Assembly (NCBI GenBank): GCA_041600915.1
Contig: JBFIJC010000013.1
Span: 1 to 30,308 of the forward strand
Source: Nitrogeniibacter sp041600915
GTDB taxonomy: Bacteria; Pseudomonadota; Gammaproteobacteria; Burkholderiales; Rhodocyclaceae
Reading direction: 5' to 3'
DNA length: 30,308 nucleotides
Part shown: positions 25,156 through 30,308 of the stretch, one piece after another
Position numbering within the stretch: the first letter of the stretch is position 1
How the letters are laid out: the number at the start of each line of letters is the position of its first letter
Position numbers and translations under genes: made by a program
Notes under the pieces: model-generated
The model's input: the letters and a program-made list of their open reading frames with translations, nothing else
What the model was told of the DNA's origin: nothing
Database searches by the model: none

Positions 25156-26814
25156 TCAGGGGTTCTGGTATTCCGCTTTCGGGCCGAGGTAGTACCACCA
25201 GTTCAGGGCCAGGCAGATCAGGTAGAACACGGCAAAGCCATACAAGGCGTTCTCAGGGGTCGCGGCCTTGATCTGCTCGCCGAAGACTTGCGGAATGATG
25301 AAAGCGCCATAGGCGGCGACCGCGGAGGTCCAGCCCAGTACCGGGCCGGCCTGTTCCTTGGGGAAGACCATGGCAACAGTGCGGAACGTCGAGCCGTTAC
25401 CGATACCCGAGGCGGCAAACAAGACCAGGAAGAGCACGAAGAAGGGCAGGAAAAACTCTTCCGGCGTGGCCGACTGGTAGGCAGCCTTCATGAAGTAGGC
25501 AACGCCGAAGGCCGCGCCGACCATGGCGTAGGTGATGTACTGGGTCACCCGGGCACCGCCGAGCTTGTCGGCCATCCAGCCGCCCACCGGGCGGATCAGC
25601 GCGCCGATGAAGGGGCCCATCCAGGCATACATCAGGGCCGACGGGCCGTTCGGGTTGACTGTGGTGTGCGTCATCACGCCATCGACCACGATGTGCTGGA
25701 AGCCGAAGATCACCTTGATCGCCAGGGCGAAGGCCGCCGAGTAGCCAATGAAGCTGCCGAAGGTCATGGTGTAGATGACACTCATGATCCAGGTGTGCTT
25801 GTGGCCAAAGATACTGAACTGGCGCTGGAGGTTGGGCTTGATCTCACCCGGAATCTGCTTGAGCAGAAACACCGTCAGCGCCAGCACGCCGGCGAGCACG
25901 AACCACTTGGTCCAGCCCGGCAGGCCGAGGCCGGTCGGCGCCGGCATGATCAGGTACAGACCCACACCCGCGGCGATGAAGGCCATCATCAGCATGCCGG
26001 TGATCTTGCCCATGCTCGAGAGCGGCGAACCGATGTTGGGCGACACCTCCTCGGTGCGGATGTTGTTCATGCCGAACCAGCCGGCAAAGGCCAGCGGCAC
26101 CAGCAACAGCAGCCACACGAAGCCGGCGTTGGCCAGCCAGGTTTCGGAGCCGGCGGGGATCTTGCCGATCAGCGTGCCGGAGGTGCTCACCAGCTTGATC
26201 GCATCCCCACTGAAGGCGCCGAACAGCGGCACCGTCATCACCAGCGGGATGAGGATCTGCATGGTGGTCACACCGGCATTGCCAAGGCCGGCATTCAGAC
26301 CCAGCGCCAGACCCTGCATCCGCTTGGGAAAGAAGTAGCTGATGTTGGACATCGACGAGGCGAAGTTGCCACCACCGAAGCCCGACAAGAAGGCCAGCGC
26401 CTGGAACACCCATAGCGGTGTGTTCTGGTCTTGCAGGGCAAAACCGGTACCCACCGCAGGAATCATCAGCAGCGCGGTGGTAAAGAAGATGGTGTTGCGC
26501 CCGCCCGCGATACGAATGAAGAAGGACGACGGGATGCGCATGGTGGCACCCGACAGGCCGGCGATGGCCGACAGGCTGAACAGCTCGGCGGGCTTGAAGG
26601 GGAAGCCGGCATTGAGCATCTGAACGGTGATGATGCCCCACATCAGCCAGATGGCGAATCCACACAACAGGCTGGGAATGGAAATCCACAGATTGCGGTT
26701 GGCAATACGCTTGCCTTCACGCTCCCAGAAGGCGGCATCTTCCGGCGCCCAGGTATGCACATCCGTACCACGCCCGCCGCGGGCCGGCAGGCGCTCGACA
26801 TTGCTCGTATTCAC
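25156..26814 (-). CDS. narK2: NarK2-type nitrate/nitrite transporter (MFS)
   Basis: 552 residues from a GTG at 26814 that has GGGAG six bases upstream. A longer frame to 26907 would overlap the preceding gene by 62 bases and is less likely. It has about 12 membrane helices, a hydrophilic N-terminal extension of about 45 residues, and the glycine-rich nitrate signature motifs of the NNP family (GFGGGNFASSMSNISYFFP, GLGNAGVTTMQ). A roughly 60-residue insertion sits in the middle. Paired NarK proteins in denitrifiers usually combine a nitrate/proton symporter with a nitrate/nitrite antiporter; this one resembles the NarK/NarU antiporter type. It would bring nitrate to NarG and export nitrite. 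Confidence 0.88.
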   Translation of the reverse strand: MNTSNVERLPARGGRGTDVHTWAPEDAAFWEREGKRIANRNLWISIPSLLCGFAIWLMWGIITVQMLNAGFPFKPAELFSLSAIAGLSGATMRIPSSFFIRIAGGRNTIFFTTALLMIPAVGTGFALQDQNTPLWVFQALAFLSGFGGGNFASSMSNISYFFPKRMQGLALGLNAGLGNAGVTTMQILIPLVMTVPLFGAFSGDAIKLVSTSGTLIGKIPAGSETWLANAGFVWLLLLVPLAFAGWFGMNNIRTEEVSPNIGSPLSSMGKITGMLMMAFIAAGVGLYLIMPAPTGLGLPGWTKWFVLAGVLALTVFLLKQIPGEIKPNLQRQFSIFGHKHTWIMSVIYTMTFGSFIGYSAAFALAIKVIFGFQHIVVDGVMTHTTVNPNGPSALMYAWMGPFIGALIRPVGGWMADKLGGARVTQYITYAMVGAAFGVAYFMKAAYQSATPEEFFLPFFVLFLVLFAASGIGNGSTFRTVAMVFPKEQAGPVLGWTSAVAAYGAFIIPQVFGEQIKAATPENALYGFAVFYLICLALNWWYYLGPKAEYQNP

Positions 26815-26845
26815 TCGTTTCTCCCTTGAAATCTCGAGACCAGCC

Positions 26846-28114
26846 TCATTTGCCCAAAGCCTGTGACGTGCTTGCGTCAGGCTCACCCTTGAGCACCTCG
26901 GTGCCACGCACCTCGGTCCAGTACATCCAGATGAGCGACACCCAGGTCACGCCGTAGAGCAACATGAAGCAGCTGGAACGCACGCCGGTCAGATCGACCA
27001 TCGCGCCAAACAGGATCGGCAGCAGGAAGCCGCCCAGGCCACCGACCAGGCCGACGATGCCGGACACTGCGCCGATGTCATGCGGGAACTCGTCGGAGAT
27101 GTACTTGAAGACCGAGGCCTTGCCGAACGCCCAGGCCACGCCAACGGTGAACATCAGTGCGGTGAATACCCAGGGATTGAGGCCGAGGTCGAAGGTTTTG
27201 GGCCCATTGACGGTGAGCACGGTCAGATGGGTTTGCGGATAGGAGAGCAGGAACAGGCAGATCCACGACACCCACATGACCCACCAGGTCACCCTGTGCG
27301 CGCCGAAACGATCGGAGAACCAGCCACCAAAGGCGCGCAAGATGCCGCCCGGCAAGGAGAAGGCCGCCGCCAGCAGCGCCGCCAGCTGCAAGGAGAAGCC
27401 GTATTCGGTGACGTAATACTTGGTCATCCACAGTGCCAGCGCCACATACCCACCGAAGACGATCGAGTAGTACTGGCAGTACTTCCACACCCGCGGGTCT
27501 TTCAGCGCACGCAACTGGTCGCTGAACGTGACGTGCGACGCGACACGGTGAGTCGGGTCGTCATAACTGAAGACCCAGAAGGCCAGCGCGGTGATCAGCA
27601 TCGCCACCGCATACACCGTCGGCACCATCTCCCAGCCCCAGGCAGCGACAATTGCCGGCGCCACGAACTTGGTCAGCGCTGCCCCCGAGTTGCCGGCGCC
27701 GAAGATGCCCATCGCCAGCCCCTGGCGCTTGCGCTCGAACCAGCGCGCGCAATAGGCAATACCGACCGAGAACGAACCGCCGGCCAGTCCGACGAACAGC
27801 CCGATCACCAGGAATTGCCAATACTCGGTTGCGTGGCCAATGAGATAGATGGGCAACACCGTGCTGAGCATCAGCACGAAGAACACCAGCCGGCCGCCGT
27901 ACTTGTCGCCCCAAAGACCAAGCGGCAAGCGCACCAGCGCGCCGGTCAGCACCGGCATCGAGGCAAGCAGGCCGAACTGGGTTTCGTTCAGATTGAGCTG
28001 GGCTTTGATCGGCACCCCGATGACCGCAAAGATCATCCACACCGCAAAGCACACCGTGAAGGCCACCGTGCTCGAGGTGAGCACTGAAATCTGCTGATGA
28101 CGGACTGTCGCCAT
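26846..28114 (-). CDS. narK1: NarK1-type nitrate transporter (MFS)
   Basis: 422 residues from the ATG at 28114, preceded by AGGAGG ten bases upstream; an upstream ATG at 28150 would add 12 residues. It has about 12 membrane helices with NNP-family motifs: GLAGGSFSVGIAYCARWF, GAGNSGAALTKF near helix 5, and GIVGLVGGLGGFLLP in the second half. Shorter than its neighbour and lacking its central insertion, it resembles type I NarK (nitrate/proton symport). It is the first gene of the transport-reductase run, 31 bases before narK2, and the promoter of the cluster should lie in 28115-28337. Confidence 0.88.
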   Translation of the reverse strand: MATVRHQQISVLTSSTVAFTVCFAVWMIFAVIGVPIKAQLNLNETQFGLLASMPVLTGALVRLPLGLWGDKYGGRLVFFVLMLSTVLPIYLIGHATEYWQFLVIGLFVGLAGGSFSVGIAYCARWFERKRQGLAMGIFGAGNSGAALTKFVAPAIVAAWGWEMVPTVYAVAMLITALAFWVFSYDDPTHRVASHVTFSDQLRALKDPRVWKYCQYYSIVFGGYVALALWMTKYYVTEYGFSLQLAALLAAAFSLPGGILRAFGGWFSDRFGAHRVTWWVMWVSWICLFLLSYPQTHLTVLTVNGPKTFDLGLNPWVFTALMFTVGVAWAFGKASVFKYISDEFPHDIGAVSGIVGLVGGLGGFLLPILFGAMVDLTGVRSSCFMLLYGVTWVSLIWMYWTEVRGTEVLKGEPDASTSQALGK

Positions 28115-28247
28115 TGCCTTTCTTCCTCCTGCTGCACACGGATGTTTCATTGCCCTGCAGCGTATCGGCCGACCGACAAGAGCAACATTGGTCGTCCGCA
28201 GGAGTTCGGAGGTGCAGAAGGACTAGTTCGAAATGACTATGCGGTGA

Positions 28248-28272
28248 ATTGCCGCAAGCGACGAACGGCAAT
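28248..28272. promoter_or_regulatory. Inverted repeat upstream of narK1
   Basis: ATTGCCG (28248-28254) and CGGCAAT (28266-28272) are perfect inverted arms 11 bases apart, centred about 146 bases before the narK1 start and about 78 bases after the regulator stop. It could be an operator for the nitrate cluster or a weak hairpin ending the regulator transcript. It does not match the FNR/DNR box TTGAT-N4-ATCAA. Confidence 0.3.
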
Positions 28273-28337
28273 ACGCGTCCACACAACGCGCCCGCGCTGG
28301 CTGACAGGCCTGCACGGGGCGGAAAACGGCAAAGAGA

Positions 28338-29072
28338 TCAGGTGTTGAGCAGTGCGCTCAATCCCTTGTAATCGAGGATACGGATGGTTCGCCCCCCGCC
28401 CTCGATCAACCCGCTATCGCGCAATTTGCGCAGCGCGCGGGACAAGGCCTCGCTGCTCATGTTGAGCATGGAGGCAATGGTGTACTTGGGCGCGGCCAGA
28501 TGAACCCACCCGGACTGAACATCACCGACCCCATCCTGCTCGATCAAATAGGCCGCAACCCGTTTGTAGGCGAGCAAAGGCGCGGCCTGGCTGATCGATT
28601 CAATCAAGGATTGCACCCGGCCGGACACTTCGGACAGCATGCGCAAGGACAGCTCATGGTCTTCCCGCACGGCCTGACGCATGGCGTCGGAGGGAATATG
28701 CAGCAACTCGGTCGATCGCACGGCCTGCGTCCACGCCCGGTAACGGGAAAGCCGGAACACGCCAATCTCGCCGAAGAAGCGCTTTTCGGTGAACAGTTCA
28801 ATCACTTTCTCACGCCCGTCCGGCTCCAGTGCGAGCAGCTTGATGCTGCCGTCGAGCACAAAGAACAAGCCCGTCGGCACCGAGCCGCGACGAAACACGA
28901 TGTCGTCACGTTCGTAGCGCAAGCAGGTCGCCTCCTGAGCCAGCAGCTCGAGCGTCCGGGCCTGAATGCCCTTGAGCAGGGGCATCGACCTGAGCAAGGC
29001 GGTGATCTCGGCCCGGTCATCCCTGCGGCCAGCATGCATACGCCGCTGCGCCTGACTGATCCTCATGTCCAT
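28338..29072 (-). CDS. CRP/FNR-family transcription regulator, DNR-like
   Basis: 244 residues from the ATG at 29072, which has GAGG five bases upstream; the frame is open further but that part lies in the leader. N-terminal cyclic-nucleotide-binding-like beta barrel (about 30-140), a dimer helix, then a winged helix-turn-helix with SSEALSRALRKL. The E-xx-S-R pattern in the recognition helix is that of FNR, predicting an FNR-type (TTGAT-N4-ATCAA) target. The N-terminal cysteine cluster that holds the FNR [4Fe-4S] is missing (one Cys only, in ATCLRY), as in DNR-type regulators that respond to nitric oxide via haem. It sits directly upstream of the nitrate cluster in the same direction and probably controls it. 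Confidence 0.85.
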   Translation of the reverse strand: MDMRISQAQRRMHAGRRDDRAEITALLRSMPLLKGIQARTLELLAQEATCLRYERDDIVFRRGSVPTGLFFVLDGSIKLLALEPDGREKVIELFTEKRFFGEIGVFRLSRYRAWTQAVRSTELLHIPSDAMRQAVREDHELSLRMLSEVSGRVQSLIESISQAAPLLAYKRVAAYLIEQDGVGDVQSGWVHLAAPKYTIASMLNMSSEALSRALRKLRDSGLIEGGGRTIRILDYKGLSALLNT

Positions 29073-29148
29073 GTATACCTCTTCGCACCACCGGGGAGGC
29101 ATACCCGCCCCGAACATGGGGCGAGGAGCCTGCGCCTCTACAGAGCGA

Positions 29149-29177
29149 ACAATACGAAGGACAGCTGAGCACGACAA
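29149..29177 (-). promoter_or_regulatory. Possible sigma-70 promoter for the DNR-like regulator
   Basis: Read on the - strand, TTGTCG (29177-29172) and TATTGT (29154-29149) are separated by exactly 17 bases; each matches its consensus hexamer at 4 of 6 positions. It would give a leader of about 70 bases. The leader contains a small stem-loop, CGCCCC with GGGGCG at 29106-29123. No FNR box was seen nearby. Confidence 0.35.
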
Positions 29178-29267
29178 TCGGCCGGAAGACCACCCCCCGG
29201 ATGGCGGAGGCAGCCTAGGTCAAAAGAACTAGACAACCCGTTCTATCTCTTCCGGGGGGGGGCACGC

Positions 29268-30308
29268 TCAGGTGCGACGTGCCTGCTCGACGCCAACGAC
29301 CTCACCCATCAGCAACAAGGCCCGCTGGATCTGTTGCGAGCCGTTGACCTCGATGGTGAAGCGCATGCGGGCCTTGCCCTTGCGGGTCAGGGTGTTGACC
29401 GCGATGACATTGAGCTTTTCGCGCGAGAGCACGTCCGACAGATCACGCAAAAGCCCTTGCCGGTCAGTGGCGTCGACGATCACGTCGATGGGGTAGCGAC
29501 TGCCGGGCGCATCCACGCCCTCCCCCCAGGTGGCGGGGATCGCGCGCTCCGGATGGCGCTTGAGCAAAGCCTGAAAGTCGGGGCAATCGACACGGTGCAC
29601 CGAGACACCCCGCCCGCGGGTGACGAAGCCTTCAACGGCGTCCGGCGGTGCCGGCTTGCAGCAACGGGCGAGCGAGGTCATGAGTTTGCCAACGCCGACC
29701 ACCAGAATGTCGTCATCGGTGCTGCGCTGGCGACTGCGGCCAATGACCACGTCGTCGGCTGCGGCCGTCGACGCCTCCTGGGCCTGTGTCGCCAATTGCA
29801 CCGCGCGCGGGCCCACCTCGCCACGGCCGGCGGCCACAAACATGGCGTCGGCGTTCTTGAAACCGAGACGCTGCGCCAGGGTGTCGTTGTTGAACTGGGT
29901 CTGCCCCTCGCGCTGCAATTCGCGGTGGATGGCAATGCGGCCGCGTTCGAGCAACTCGCCCTGCTCCTGCTGCGCGAAGTACTGCTTGATCTTGCGCCGC
30001 GCCTTGCCGGTGGTGACGTAGTTTTGCTGCGGGTTGAGCCAGTCGCGCGAGGGGCCGCCTTCCTTGGCCGCCGTAATCTCGACGGTCTGCCCACTCTCGA
30101 GCGGCTTGTTGAGCGGCACCAGATGCCCCTCTACCTTGGCGCCACGGCAGCGATGACCGAGATCGGAGTGCAGCGCGTAGGCAAAGTCCACCGCCGTCGC
30201 ACCGCGCGGCAAATCGACCACCCGGCCCTGCGGCGTCATCACATAGAGCGTGTCGTCGAGCGAGGCGTCGCGGTATTTTTCTTCCCAGTGATCGGCGTCG
30301 GTCACTTC
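29268..30308 (-). CDS. relA: RelA (p)ppGpp synthetase, C-terminal half (5' end outside window)
   Basis: 346 residues are visible and the frame is open to the window edge, so the catalytic part lies outside. Seen: a TGS domain (VMTPQGRVVDLPRGATAVDFAYALHSD), a PSRDWLNP motif typical of RelA rather than SpoT, a helical region, the conserved-cysteine/zinc-finger-like region (LARCCKPAPPDAVEGFVTRGRGVSVHRVDC), and a C-terminal ACT/RRM domain ending at the stop. RelA binds stalled ribosomes with uncharged tRNA and makes the stringent-response alarmone. The call of RelA over SpoT rests only on this half. A run of nine G (29254-29262) lies just after the stop. Confidence 0.92.
   Translation of the reverse strand, partial: EVTDADHWEEKYRDASLDDTLYVMTPQGRVVDLPRGATAVDFAYALHSDLGHRCRGAKVEGHLVPLNKPLESGQTVEITAAKEGGPSRDWLNPQQNYVTTGKARRKIKQYFAQQEQGELLERGRIAIHRELQREGQTQFNNDTLAQRLGFKNADAMFVAAGRGEVGPRAVQLATQAQEASTAAADDVVIGRSRQRSTDDDILVVGVGKLMTSLARCCKPAPPDAVEGFVTRGRGVSVHRVDCPDFQALLKRHPERAIPATWGEGVDAPGSRYPIDVIVDATDRQGLLRDLSDVLSREKLNVIAVNTLTRKGKARMRFTIEVNGSQQIQRALLLMGEVVGVEQARRT

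Noticed and set aside
26815..26907. N-terminal extension of the NarK2-type transporter to 26907
   Set aside because: It would overlap narK1 by 62 bases; the GTG at 26814 has a well-spaced GGGAG.
28115..28337. FNR/DNR box or NarL heptamers upstream of narK1
   Set aside because: Searched by eye on both strands for TTGAT-N4-ATCAA and TACYYMT; no acceptable match was found.
29073..29177. N-terminal extension of the DNR-like regulator
   Set aside because: The added residues are unlike the family N terminus and would place the start inside the predicted promoter.

Overview
The window reads as chromosomal DNA of a GC-rich, facultatively denitrifying, probably motile proteobacterium. The respiratory nitrate reductase cluster, the narXL/DNR-type regulators and the flagellar-type (sigma-28) promoter fit a betaproteobacterium of the Rhodocyclales (Azoarcus/Thauera/Aromatoleum-like). 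That placement is an inference from gene content and order; no rRNA marker is present.

Bases 1-12474 (all + strand) form a signalling block. It opens with the 3' part of a giant repeat protein: a DUF4347 domain, seven propeller-like repeats, a mosaic of two cadherin/CSPG-like repeat families, a Pro/Ala-rich linker, a C-terminal hydrophobic anchor and an acidic tail. Its stop overlaps (ATGA) the start of a membrane hybrid histidine kinase (PAS-HisKA-HATPase-REC-HPt-HPt). A REC-GGDEF-EAL protein follows. After a 309-base gap with a near-consensus FliA-type promoter comes an HPt-REC-REC-GGDEF diguanylate cyclase. I read the block as a candidate surface-sensing or adhesion module that feeds a phosphorelay into cyclic-di-GMP turnover. 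The first enzyme looks phosphodiesterase-biased and the second looks like a competent, feedback-inhibited cyclase.

Bases 12487-15124 (- strand) hold an ALDH7-family aldehyde dehydrogenase and a saccharopine dehydrogenase-like protein. The pair fits the later steps of lysine breakdown by the saccharopine route to 2-aminoadipate.

Bases 15233-29072 (- strand) are a complete nitrate respiration locus. In transcription order it runs: DNR/FNR-type regulator, narK1-type transporter, narK2-type transporter, narG, narH, narJ, narI, narX, narL, and a small DGC-domain cysteine protein coupled to narL. Metal and haem ligands of NarG, NarH and NarI are all present. An inverted pair of REP-like elements sits between narG and narH, and stem-loops sit between narK2 and narG and between narI and narX.

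The right edge (29268-30308, - strand) holds the C-terminal half of RelA (TGS, zinc-finger-like and ACT regions), cut by the window end. I saw no tRNA, rRNA, CRISPR array, insertion sequence or phage gene. The only gene-free stretch longer than 300 bases is 10504-10812.
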